A stretch of 64,000 bases of DNA from JBBPZA01 sp963797015. GTDB taxonomy: Bacteria; Actinomycetota; Thermoleophilia; Solirubrobacterales; Solirubrobacteraceae. The notes below the pieces were generated by a model. The model was not told where the DNA came from and ran no database searches. It saw nothing but the letters and a program-made list of their open reading frames with translations. Positions within the stretch are counted from its first letter, which is position 1. Every line of letters starts with the position of its first letter. The stretch is from NCBI GenBank assembly GCA_963797015.1, contig CAWCNV010000005.1:124001-188000 (forward strand), in the 5' to 3' direction. The position numbers and the translations under genes were made by a program. Below, piece after piece: positions 51,428 to 58,755 of this stretch.

Positions 51428-52216
51428 TCATCCTCCGATGGGTGCGCGGGGGTTTGCGCCCCAGAAGACTTGGGTGCCGAGCATGCCGATGAGGTGGACG
51501 AGGACGATGTTGACGACCATTGATTTGGCGGTGGCGGTGCCGACGCCGACGGGGCCGCCGGAGGCGTTGTAGCCGTAGTAGCAGCCGACGAGGACTATGC
51601 AGGTGGCCATGACCATGCCTTTGATCAGGCTGTAGAGCAGGTCGGGTGGGTTTTGGAACATCCAGAAGATCAGGAAGTAGCCGCCGGAGGAGACCTCCCC
51701 GATCTGTTGCACCACCGCCAGATAGGAGGCGAAGAACCCGGCGCCGACGCCGGACAGGTAGACGAACGGCAGCACCAGCCACGCCGCCAGCAGGCGCGTG
51801 GCGCACAAAAACAGGACGGAATCGATGCCCATCACTTCCAGCGCGTCGATCTCGTCTGAGATCCGCATCGAGCCGAGCTCGGCCACGATCCCGGTGCCGA
51901 CCTTGGCCGCCATCATGTACCCAAACGCGTACGGGATCACCTCGCGCAGGTCGCACCACGCCGAGAACTGCCCCGCATACGCCGGCGCGCCGACCGCCCT
52001 GGTCGCATACGCGCCCTCGATCCCGCACTGCAACCCGATGATGAAGATCAACGTCCAGATCACGATCGTCGAGGAGATGATCAAGATCCCCGCCTGGCGC
52101 AACGCCTCCCCAAAAAACCGGAACACCCGCAACCGGAAAACCAACCCCATGATCCGCACGCAAAACCGCGTGATCTCCCCAAAATTCCCCAACCACACCC
52201 GCGGCGTCGCCAACAT
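51428..52216 (-). CDS. YrbE/MlaE-type ABC transporter permease (second in operon)
   Basis: 262 residues of the MlaE/YrbE permease family: QAGILIISSTIVIWTLIFIIGLQCGIEGAYAT, AAKVGTGIVAELGSMRISDEIDALEVMGIDSVLFLCATR (the family signature GxxxAELGxMRISEEIDALxxMG), and ATCIVLVGCYYGYNASGGPVGVGTAT. In actinobacteria such pairs accompany MCE proteins that import lipids or sterols, but no MCE or ATPase gene is in this window. ATG 52216 overlaps the upstream small ORF (TGATG). Codon use changes along the gene, from T/G-rich near the start to C/A-rich near the end. Confidence 0.9.
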   Translation of the reverse strand: MLATPRVWLGNFGEITRFCVRIMGLVFRLRVFRFFGEALRQAGILIISSTIVIWTLIFIIGLQCGIEGAYATRAVGAPAYAGQFSAWCDLREVIPYAFGYMMAAKVGTGIVAELGSMRISDEIDALEVMGIDSVLFLCATRLLAAWLVLPFVYLSGVGAGFFASYLAVVQQIGEVSSGGYFLIFWMFQNPPDLLYSLIKGMVMATCIVLVGCYYGYNASGGPVGVGTATAKSMVVNIVLVHLIGMLGTQVFWGANPRAPIGG

Positions 52217-52470
52217 CAACCAACCCCCCCCACCCACCACACGCCCACCACACCGGCCGCCACCGCGCCGCGCATGAGCGGACCGGCCGCGAACGGACCG
52301 GCCGCGACCGCGCCGCGCGTGAGCGCGCCGGCCGCGACCGCGCCGCGCGCGGGGGCGGCGACCACACCGGCCGCGCACGCACCGGCGGCGAGCGCGCCGG
52401 CCGCGAGTGCGGGGGCTGTGGATGCGGACGTGGCCGCTCTGGGGCTGCGGGCGCGGGGCCGGTTGGGCAT
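52216..52470 (-). CDS. 84-residue Ala/Gly/Val-rich ORF coupled at both ends between permeases
   Basis: The start ATG (52470-52468) overlaps the stop of the upstream permease, and its TGA (52218-52216) overlaps the start of the next; both junctions are TGATG. The product is low complexity, with recurring RGAVAAG and LAAGA units. No homologue is recognised. It may be a spacer generated by repeat growth at what was once a direct TGATG junction, or a hydrophobic linker peptide. Translation is plausible because losing it would uncouple the permeases. Confidence 0.45.
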   Translation of the reverse strand: MPNRPRARSPRAATSASTAPALAAGALAAGACAAGVVAAPARGAVAAGALTRGAVAAGPFAAGPLMRGAVAAGVVGVWWVGGVG

Positions 52471-53276
52471 CAGCGGATCACGGTGATGTCGGGATGCGTC
52501 GCCAACAGCGTCTGCGTGAACACGTAGTTGAACGCGAACACGCCGATGAACGCGATCACGACCGCCTGATTGACCGCCCGGCCAACCCCCTCCGCCCCAC
52601 CCGACGCCGTCATCCCCTTGTAACAACACACGATCGCGATGATCGCCCCAAACAACGTCGTCTTAAGCACCGACCCCCACAAATCCGTCGTCGACGCGTT
52701 CGTAAAGAACGTCGCGAAAAACCCCCCCAACGTCGCGCCATTCACAAGCGTCGCCAAAATCCCGCCGAAAATCCCGAACAACAACGCGTAAATGTCAAAC
52801 AACCCCGTCACCAACATCAACGCCAAAAACCGCGGAACCACCAAATTCTTCACCGGATCCACACCCAACACCTGCAACGCATCCAACTCCTCCCGAATCT
52901 TCCGCGCCCCCAAATCCGCCGTAATCGCCGTCCCCGCCACCCCCGCCAAAACAATCGCATCCACAAACGGCGCAAACTCCCTGATCGACGCCAACACAAA
53001 AAACCCCCCGAGCCTGTCGAGGGACCCCAACAACACCAACAAATTCGCCGCCTGCAACCCCGGCGCCCCATACCCAAACGCCACCGTCGACACCAACAAC
53101 GGAAACCAACACAACCGAATCGCAAACAAAAACTGCCCAACAAACTCCGTCCCATACGGATACGGAGGACGCACAGCCGACACCAACGTCTTCCCCGTCA
53201 AAATCATCATGTCGCCGACCTCCTCCAACAACCCCTTAGCCGGCAAAACCGCCCGATCAGCGACACTACGAACCAT
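52470..53276 (-). CDS. YrbE/MlaE-type ABC transporter permease (first in operon)
   Basis: 268 residues. The family pattern is clear: FPLLVSTVAFGYGAPGLQAANLLVLLG, IVLAGVAGTAITADLGARKIREELDALQVLGVDPVKNLVVPRFLA, and IAIVCCYKGMTASGGAEGVGRAVNQAVV. Codon use is unlike the rest of the window: Leu is nearly always TTG, Phe TTT and Gly GGG. ATG 53276 is chosen by family length; the frame stays open about 70 codons further upstream through Pro-rich sequence. It begins a unit with the small ORF, the second permease and the 228-residue protein, divergent from a GntR regulator. Confidence 0.9.
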   Translation of the reverse strand: MVRSVADRAVLPAKGLLEEVGDMMILTGKTLVSAVRPPYPYGTEFVGQFLFAIRLCWFPLLVSTVAFGYGAPGLQAANLLVLLGSLDRLGGFFVLASIREFAPFVDAIVLAGVAGTAITADLGARKIREELDALQVLGVDPVKNLVVPRFLALMLVTGLFDIYALLFGIFGGILATLVNGATLGGFFATFFTNASTTDLWGSVLKTTLFGAIIAIVCCYKGMTASGGAEGVGRAVNQAVVIAFIGVFAFNYVFTQTLLATHPDITVIR

Positions 53277-53647
53277 CAACCCTCCTTGGGTGGAGTGAAG
53301 TAGTGAAGGGATCGTCTGGCGCGGCGGCTGGGCGGGGCCGAGGTCGGCTGGGTGGGGCCGAGGGGGCGGCGCGTGGGGCCGAGGCGGCGGGGAGCGCGGC
53401 GGAGCGGGCGGTGAGCGGGGCCGCGCGCTGGCCGGCGCCCGTGGTACGGCCGGCGACGTCGTGAGGCGCAGCCGGGACGCGTGCTCGGCCTGCAATGACG
53501 GGGTCGGGACCCAAGTTGTCGGCTCTCCTCCGGCGGTGAACTAGTCCGCTAGCACTCTGCGAGGCCGAAAGTACTCCCCAAGGATCGCGCTGTCAAGACG
53601 GGTGTCCTAGTTGACCAGCACTCTGGGCGCGCGTACCATCAGACGAC
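53277..53647. other. 371-bp divergent intergenic region
   Basis: No gene is seen. The permease-proximal part (53315-53420) is a G-rich series of imperfect 19-21 bp units around GGCTGGGYGGGGCCGAGG. Read on the reverse strand it continues the permease frame as Pro-rich sequence. The regulator-proximal half is less GC-rich and holds two direct repeats at 53541-53559 and 53607-53625, likely operators, plus TACCAT at 53634-53639. Confidence 0.6.
53541..53625. promoter_or_regulatory. Paired operator-like repeats before the GntR gene
   Basis: CTAGTCCGCTAGCACTCTG (53541-53559) and CTAGTTGACCAGCACTCTG (53607-53625) match at 15 of 19 positions and lie 66 bp apart. Each begins with a CTAG-N4-CyAG dyad. 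They probably bind the adjacent GntR regulator and control both divergent promoters. Confidence 0.55.
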
Positions 53648-54445
53648 GTGAGCACGCAGCCGACGCCGCCTCTGCGGGTTGATCTGGATCGCGATTCCGA
53701 CGTTCCGGTCGGGGTGCAACTCGCGTGGCAGCTTCGGTCGTTGATCGCGGCCGGTGCGCTCGGCGCGGGGGAGCGGCTTCCGGGCGTGCGTGAGCTCGGG
53801 GCGCTGGCGGGCGTCAACCCCAACACCGTCCGCGCGGTATATGCCCGGCTCGAGGCGGATGGCCTGATCTCGACCCAGCACGGGCGCGGCACGTTCGTCG
53901 CGGCCCGCGCCAACGTCGACGAGCGCCTGGCCGACATCGTCGAGCGCGCCGCGCGCGAGGCGCAGGAAGCCGGGCTCGACCCGCGCGAGGTGGCGGCGGC
54001 GCTGTACGTGAACCGTCCGGCTGCCGCGGACGCTCAGGCCGAGCCCGGCGACGAGAGTCGCGACCGGCGCGCCGTGCGGGCGGAGATCGCCGCGCTTGAA
54101 CAGCGTCTTGCCGACGGTCGCCTGCAGCGCCTGCTCGGCGCCGCGACGGATGGCTCGCCCGAACTGCCCGAGACCCGGACGGCGACCGGAGGACACATCC
54201 TCTCGCTCGCCGAGCTGTGCGCGCTGCGCGACGAGCTCGCCGGGCGCGTCGCGCTCCTGGAGGGAGCCGAGCGCTCGCGGGTGCGCGAAGCGACCCGTCG
54301 CCGGGCCGAGAGTGCCGCGGCGGGGGCCGCGCAGGGCGAAGGCGCGGGGGCCGAGACCGGGGCGGGCCGCGCCGGATCCCCGCCCGCGCGCCGGCTCAAG
54401 CTGACGCCGGGACCGGTGCGCTGGTCGCTGCGCTACGAGGGCTGA
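53648..54445 (+). CDS. GntR (YtrA-like) regulator with an extra domain shared with the permease operon
   Basis: 265 residues. The N-terminal winged helix reads VPVGVQLAWQLRSLIAAGALGAGERLPGVRELGALAGVNPNTVRAVYARLEADGLISTQHGRGTFVA, as in the short YtrA-type GntR group that controls ABC transporters. Instead of a known effector domain, residues 140-215 hold a helical segment with ILSLAELCALRDELAGR, shared with the last gene of the divergent permease operon. A low-complexity tail ends in PVRWSLRYEG. TACCAT lies 8 nt before the GTG (leaderless). Confidence 0.8.
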   Translation: MSTQPTPPLRVDLDRDSDVPVGVQLAWQLRSLIAAGALGAGERLPGVRELGALAGVNPNTVRAVYARLEADGLISTQHGRGTFVAARANVDERLADIVERAAREAQEAGLDPREVAAALYVNRPAAADAQAEPGDESRDRRAVRAEIAALEQRLADGRLQRLLGAATDGSPELPETRTATGGHILSLAELCALRDELAGRVALLEGAERSRVREATRRRAESAAAGAAQGEGAGAETGAGRAGSPPARRLKLTPGPVRWSLRYEG

Positions 54446-54533
54446 GGCCGGTCGCCGGCCTTCGCCTCGGCGCTGCACCACGAGGGCTGAGCGCGCCCGC
54501 GAGGAGCGCGGGCCGGGACGAGGTCCGGACGGC

Positions 54534-54893
54534 CTATTCGGCCTCGACCGGCTCCGCGATCCGGACTCCCGCGCGCACCACGCGGTCGTTCCACTGGTAG
54601 ACGATCGGCGCCTGGAACCAGCCCGAGTGCTCTGCTCGCCAGCGGGCGAACTCGGGGCCGTACCAGTAGCGCTCCCAGCCGAGCTTGTCCTCCCACTCGG
54701 AGAGCTGCATGAACTTGTAGGTGTCGTCGTGGGAGCGGAGCACGTCGTACTCAAGCGCGCCGTAGCGCAGCGCGATCGGCGCGATCTCGCCGAGCGCCTC
54801 CTCGAAGCGGTCGCCGCGGAACAGCGTCGCGTACCACGGCACCAGCACGATGCCGCTCTTGAGACGCCCGCCGTGGGTCGCGCCGCCGGCCAT
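54534..54893 (-). CDS. Small alpha/beta protein coupled to ccr
   Basis: A 119-residue protein: LKSGIVLVPWYATLFRGDRFEEALGEIAPIALRYGALEYDVLRSHDD, then YKFMQLSEWEDKLGWERYWYGPEFARWRAEHSGWFQAPIVYQW. It resembles a ferredoxin-like alpha/beta barrel of the antibiotic-biosynthesis-monooxygenase type, with many aromatic residues. The family is not certain. Its ATG overlaps the ccr stop (TGATG), so it is made together with crotonyl-CoA carboxylase/reductase and may act on the same acyl-CoA pool or protect the enzyme; this is an inference. Confidence 0.6.
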   Translation of the reverse strand: MAGGATHGGRLKSGIVLVPWYATLFRGDRFEEALGEIAPIALRYGALEYDVLRSHDDTYKFMQLSEWEDKLGWERYWYGPEFARWRAEHSGWFQAPIVYQWNDRVVRAGVRIAEPVEAE

Positions 54894-56149
54894 CAGACGC
54901 CGACCTCCGCGTAGACCGCACCCGGCCCCTCGGCCGTCTTGCCCTGGCCCTCCTGATCGGCTCCGACCAGGATCGCGATCTTGCCCAGGTGCTTGTTCTC
55001 CATCATGAGCTGGTGGGCCTCGCCGACGCCCTCGAACGGCATCGTGCGCCACAGGACGGGACGGATCAACCCGTCGTCGATCAGCTGGTTGGCCTTGTTG
55101 CACTCCCAGGCGTTGGCAAAGTGCGAGCCGAGGATCTCCTTCTGGCGCATCCACAGATAGCGGACGTCGAAATCGAGCTCGTAGCCGGTGGTGCCAGCGC
55201 AGATCACGACCTTGCCGAACGGCTTCACGCACAGCACCGAGGTCGGGAAGGTCGCCTTGCCGACGTGCTCGAAGACGATGTCGGGAGGCGAGCCGAGGAT
55301 GCCCTCGACCGCCTTGCAGAAACGCCGAGACTCCTTGAAGCGCGCCTTCTCTTCGTCCGGGGACTCCCCACCCCGGCGCATCATCCCCGTGAACTCGTTG
55401 CGGTTGATGTAGCCCTCGGCGCCGAGCTCCATCACGAGCTTGCCCTTCTCGTCGCCCGACACGACCCCGACCGAGTGCGCGCCGCTGATCTTGCACAGCT
55501 GCGTCGCGAACACGCCGAGCCCGCCGGCGGCGCCCCAGATCAGCACGCGGTCGCCGGCCTGCAGGTTGCAGCGGTCGATGAGCATCCGGTAGGCCGTGAA
55601 GTAGGTCAGGCCGTAGGAGGCCGACTCCTCCCAGGTAAGCGCGTGGGGCTTGGGCAGGAGCTGCTGTGCCTGGACCTTGGTGAACTGGGCGAACGAGCCC
55701 CAGGTCGTCTCGTAGCCCCAGATCATCTGGGACGGCGCGGCGAGCGGGTCGAGCCCGTGGACCTCGGGATCCTCGTAGGAGGCCATGTTGCAGTGGATGA
55801 CGACCTCGTCGCCCGGCTTCCACCGCGTCACGCCCGCGCCGACCTTCCACACCACGCCCGAAGCGTCGGAGCCGCCGATGTGGTGGCCGTACTCCGGATG
55901 GTCGCCGTAGCGCATGACCGACACCGGCTTGCCCTGCGCCGCCCACACGTTGTTGAAGTTGACGCCCGCGGCCATCACGCGCACGATGACCTCGAACGCG
56001 CCTGGCTCGGGCACCTCGATCTCCTCGACCTGGAAGGCGTCGACCGGATCGCCGTAGCGCTCCTCGCGGATGACCCAGGCGGCCATCGTCTTCGGGAGCT
56101 CGCCCGGCTCGACGTCCAGGTGGGCGACTCGACTGGTGTCCACTGCCAC
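54893..56149 (-). CDS. ccr: Crotonyl-CoA carboxylase/reductase
   Basis: A 418-residue medium-chain reductase of the Ccr group. AAWVIREERYGDPVDAFQVEEIEVP, VMAAGVNFNNVWAAQG, HHIGGSDASGVVWKVG and GDEVVIHCNMASYEDPE follow the Ccr pattern, as do IWGYETTWGSFAQFTKVQAQQL, the NADPH fold LIWGAAGGLGVFATQLCKISGA, and GTTGYELDFDVRYLWMRQKEILGSHFANAWECNKAN. The His in GSHFAN is a likely CO2-pocket residue. It reductively carboxylates crotonyl-CoA to ethylmalonyl-CoA, the committing step of the ethylmalonyl-CoA pathway. Ecm, Mcl and Mch are encoded elsewhere in the window. Confidence 0.93.
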   Translation of the reverse strand: MAVDTSRVAHLDVEPGELPKTMAAWVIREERYGDPVDAFQVEEIEVPEPGAFEVIVRVMAAGVNFNNVWAAQGKPVSVMRYGDHPEYGHHIGGSDASGVVWKVGAGVTRWKPGDEVVIHCNMASYEDPEVHGLDPLAAPSQMIWGYETTWGSFAQFTKVQAQQLLPKPHALTWEESASYGLTYFTAYRMLIDRCNLQAGDRVLIWGAAGGLGVFATQLCKISGAHSVGVVSGDEKGKLVMELGAEGYINRNEFTGMMRRGGESPDEEKARFKESRRFCKAVEGILGSPPDIVFEHVGKATFPTSVLCVKPFGKVVICAGTTGYELDFDVRYLWMRQKEILGSHFANAWECNKANQLIDDGLIRPVLWRTMPFEGVGEAHQLMMENKHLGKIAILVGADQEGQGKTAEGPGAVYAEVGV

Positions 56150-56203
56150 GGGTATCGACCTCGCAATCAGTACGTAGGGGAAGGCGCCGGAAGGCTACCG
56201 CGC

Positions 56204-57127
56204 CTACATGTAGCCGCCGCGCCGGAAGAGCACGACCATCGCGCCGACGGCGGCTACCAGGGCGCCCACGCCCCAGATCAGGAACGCGGTCAGCGAGTCG
56301 ACGTGACCGACCAGCCAGGCGAAGTTCTGGCCGAAGAAGCCGGTCACGAAGGTCAGCGGGAGGAAGACGGTCGCGACGATCGTCAGGCGCTTCATGACGT
56401 CGTTGAGCTGGTTGGAGACGCGCGAGAGGTAGATGTTGGTCGCGCTCGTGAGGAGCTGGGCGTAGTGGTCGACCATCTCCGAGATCCGGTTGAGGTAGTC
56501 CGCGACCTCGTGCAGGTAGTCCTTGTTGCCGGGCTCGAGCCCCGGCAGGTCGGCGATCTCGTCGCGCACGCGCACGAGCAGGTCGCGCTGGGGATTGACC
56601 GTACGGCGCAGCGAGAGCAGCTCGCGCTGCAGCCGGGCGATCTCGTTGAGCTGGTTGCCGCGAGGCTGCTCGATCACGTCGTCCTCGAGCGACAGGATCT
56701 CGTCGTCGAGCGCCCTGAGGACGGCGACGAAGGTGTCGGTGATCGCGTCGAGAACGCGCGCCACCGCGAGTTGCTCGTCGGCATCGTCACGGTGCGCGAA
56801 GCGCGCGCGCAGACGCTCTAGCTCCTCGACCCGGCGCTCGTGCACGGTGACCACGTAGCTGCCGGAGATGTAGACGACTACCTCGAACGGGTCGACGCGG
56901 TCGTCCACGAGGTAGGCGCCGTTGTAGATCAACACCACGTAGGTCGAGCGGTAGAGGTAATGGCGGCGGCGCACGCCGGGCTCGGCCTCGGGCGGCCGCT
57001 CCACGCCGAGCAGCTCGGGGAGCTGGTCGAGGCCGCTCGTCAGGTCGAGCCAGAAGAACTCGTCGCGCGCGATCAGCTGCGCGATCTGGTCGCGGTCGAT
57101 CTCAGTGAGCACCCGCACGAGAGGCAC
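56204..57127 (-). CDS. CorA-family divalent cation transporter with a GQN pore motif
   Basis: 307 residues. A cytoplasmic alpha/beta funnel (residues 1-240) with long helices (QRDLLVRVRDEIADLPGLEPGNKDYLHEVADYLNRISEMVDHYAQLLTSA) precedes two C-terminal helices, TIVATVFLPLTFVTGFFGQNFAWL and FLIWGVGALVAAVGAMVVLF. The universal pore motif GMN is GQN here, so ion selectivity may differ from magnesium. The basic C-terminus (FRRGGYM) is usual. It follows the YihY gene with 1 bp between. Confidence 0.88.
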   Translation of the reverse strand: MPLVRVLTEIDRDQIAQLIARDEFFWLDLTSGLDQLPELLGVERPPEAEPGVRRRHYLYRSTYVVLIYNGAYLVDDRVDPFEVVVYISGSYVVTVHERRVEELERLRARFAHRDDADEQLAVARVLDAITDTFVAVLRALDDEILSLEDDVIEQPRGNQLNEIARLQRELLSLRRTVNPQRDLLVRVRDEIADLPGLEPGNKDYLHEVADYLNRISEMVDHYAQLLTSATNIYLSRVSNQLNDVMKRLTIVATVFLPLTFVTGFFGQNFAWLVGHVDSLTAFLIWGVGALVAAVGAMVVLFRRGGYM

Positions 57128-57128
57128 G

Positions 57129-57998
57129 CTAGTCGGGCTCGAGGACGGGGTCGGAGCCGTTGGTCAGGCGCAGCTCGCCGGTGTCGTGTAGCTCGAAGCG
57201 CAGCGCGTTGACCACCGCCCCGCCGAGGATGATGATCGCCAGCGCGTAGAACCACACCAGCACGATCAGGACGAACACGAACGTCGTACCGAAGCTGGCC
57301 AGCGTGCTGATGTGCGAGAGGTAGAAGGGAAACGCATAGTCGACGATCCCCATTGCCAGGGTCGCGCCGGCCGCCCCCGGCCACACCGCCGACCACGGCA
57401 TGCGCCGGTTGGGCACCGCCCAGTAGACGATGCACAGCAGGCCGAACGTGACGACCAGGCTCGCGGCGACGGACAGCGCGTAGTAGGTGCCGCGAATGTC
57501 GGAGAGCCCGAACGGGAGATCGCTCGCGCTCGACACCAGCAGGCTCTGGGCCGCGGGGATCAGCAGCGTCGCGATCACCAGCGCGAGCGCGACGACCAGC
57601 ATGACCAGGCCGAAGCGCTTCTGGGCGAGCCAGCTCCGGCACGTGACGTGGTAGATGCGACAGAACGCGGTGTCCAGCGAGCCCCAGAACGAGGACCCGA
57701 TCCACACCGACGCGACGAGCGCGGCCACGCCCAGCTCGGTCCCCGAGGTGCGCAGCCGGTCGGTGAGGCTGCGCAGTGTCGACTCGGCGGCGCTGGGGAA
57801 GACGTGCTGCAGGTCGGTGATCACGCGCTGCTCGAGCTCGCCGCTCTTGATCACGCGGCCGGCGATCCACAGCGCGACGAGCGTCGCCGGCAGCACCGAC
57901 AGCAGCAGGTTGTAGGCGACCATGCCTGCCAGACCGGTGAGGTTGTCGCCGTAGGCCTTGCGCCAGAAGAGCGCGAGCGCGCGCCCCAGCCGCCGCAT
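57129..57998 (-). CDS. YihY/BrkB-family membrane protein
   Basis: A 289-residue protein with six predicted helices. The family start is RALALFWRKAYGDNLTGLAGMVAYNLLLSVLPATLVALWIAGR, with SVWIGSSFWGSLDTAFCRIYHV, VPNRRMPWSAVWPGAAGATLAMGIVDYAFPFYLSHI and LIVLVWFYALAIIILGGAVVNAL following. YihY proteins have no firmly known transport function (earlier labelled ribonuclease BN or serum-resistance). It lies between a lipoprotein gene (3 bp gap) and corA (1 bp gap), in one transcription unit. Confidence 0.92.
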   Translation of the reverse strand: MRRLGRALALFWRKAYGDNLTGLAGMVAYNLLLSVLPATLVALWIAGRVIKSGELEQRVITDLQHVFPSAAESTLRSLTDRLRTSGTELGVAALVASVWIGSSFWGSLDTAFCRIYHVTCRSWLAQKRFGLVMLVVALALVIATLLIPAAQSLLVSSASDLPFGLSDIRGTYYALSVAASLVVTFGLLCIVYWAVPNRRMPWSAVWPGAAGATLAMGIVDYAFPFYLSHISTLASFGTTFVFVLIVLVWFYALAIIILGGAVVNALRFELHDTGELRLTNGSDPVLEPD

Positions 57999-58001
57999 CG
58001 G

Positions 58002-58484
58002 CTAGGGCAGCGGGAGATCGTTCTGGGCGCTCGGGCGCTCGGCGCCGACGTTCAGCCGGCCCGGCGCGATCTTGTCGTCGTCGGTCTTGAGCGTGTAGGT
58101 CGTGTCCTTCTGCACCACGACGCTGAGCTGCGCGGTGTCCTGCGGGTTGATCGGACCGGTCGACTGGCGCAGGCCCGCGGTCTGCGGGCGCGCGGCGCTC
58201 GACGCGACGTCGTTGACCTCGATCGTCGCGACCTGCGAGGCCGCGCTGCGGTTGGTCACGATCACGTTGATCGGCCCGGCGCCGATGGTGGTGGGCGAGA
58301 CCTCGACGCCCTGCGCAGTGATGGCCGCGGCTATCACGACCGCTCGCGGTGGGCGCGGTTCGTTCTTGTGCGAGGAGTCGGAGCCGCAGCCGACGAGCAT
58401 CACCACGCTCGCGGTCGCAACCAGTAGCGGAGCGAACAGTCTCCCCGCCTGCACTCTCCTCAATCTCCTCTGCATGGCTCCCAA
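58002..58484 (-). CDS. Secreted lipoprotein of unknown function
   Basis: 160 residues. The signal peptide (LFAPLLVATASVVMLVGC) ends in a lipobox LVGC. A mature strand-rich domain follows (VVIAAAITAQGVEVSPTTIGAGPINVIVTNRSAASQVATIEV, TAQLSVVVQKDTTYTLKTDDDKIAPGRLNVG) resembling cupredoxin-like or Ig-like secreted domains without metal ligands. The start may be the ATG three codons later (58475). It is first in the lipoprotein-yihY-corA unit. Confidence 0.7.
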   Translation of the reverse strand: MGAMQRRLRRVQAGRLFAPLLVATASVVMLVGCGSDSSHKNEPRPPRAVVIAAAITAQGVEVSPTTIGAGPINVIVTNRSAASQVATIEVNDVASSAARPQTAGLRQSTGPINPQDTAQLSVVVQKDTTYTLKTDDDKIAPGRLNVGAERPSAQNDLPLP

Positions 58485-58525
58485 AGGGCCTCTCCCTGCC
58501 GTCCCGGGCTAGAGCGCGCGCAACC

Positions 58526-58702
58526 CTAAACCACCCGGGAGTCGGACGAAAGCTCGGCCTCTTCGGCGAGCTTCTCCAGCTCGCGCTGCAGGCGCTCCCA
58601 CGAGCGCCGCTCCTCCTCGTCGTAGGCGGCGCCTTCCAAGTCGCGAAGGCTGTCCCGATACGTGTCCCACGCGCGGCGCGTTCCCTCGTCGACCTCGGTC
58701 AC
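58526..58702 (-). CDS. 58-residue charged helical protein
   Basis: The GTG at 58702 has a strong GGGAGG ribosome site 6 nt upstream, so it is chosen over an ATG ten codons earlier. The product is acidic and fully helical: TRRAWDTYRDSLRDLEGAAYDEEERRSWERLQRELEKLAEEAEL. No family is recognised. Such short helical proteins are common in actinobacteria next to DNA-repair genes, and one lies divergently here (58756), but no link is shown. Confidence 0.6.
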   Translation of the reverse strand: MTEVDEGTRRAWDTYRDSLRDLEGAAYDEEERRSWERLQRELEKLAEEAELSSDSRVV

Positions 58703-58755
58703 AGGAACCTCCCTCCGTCTGGCTGAGGCCATGCTACCCGTGCGGGCACCGCTGC

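Noticed and set aside
52407..53303. 298-codon open frame on the forward strand opposite the first permease
   Set aside because: Translation is Arg/Gln/His/Pro-rich with no fold features; it is the antisense shadow of the T/G-rich permease codons.
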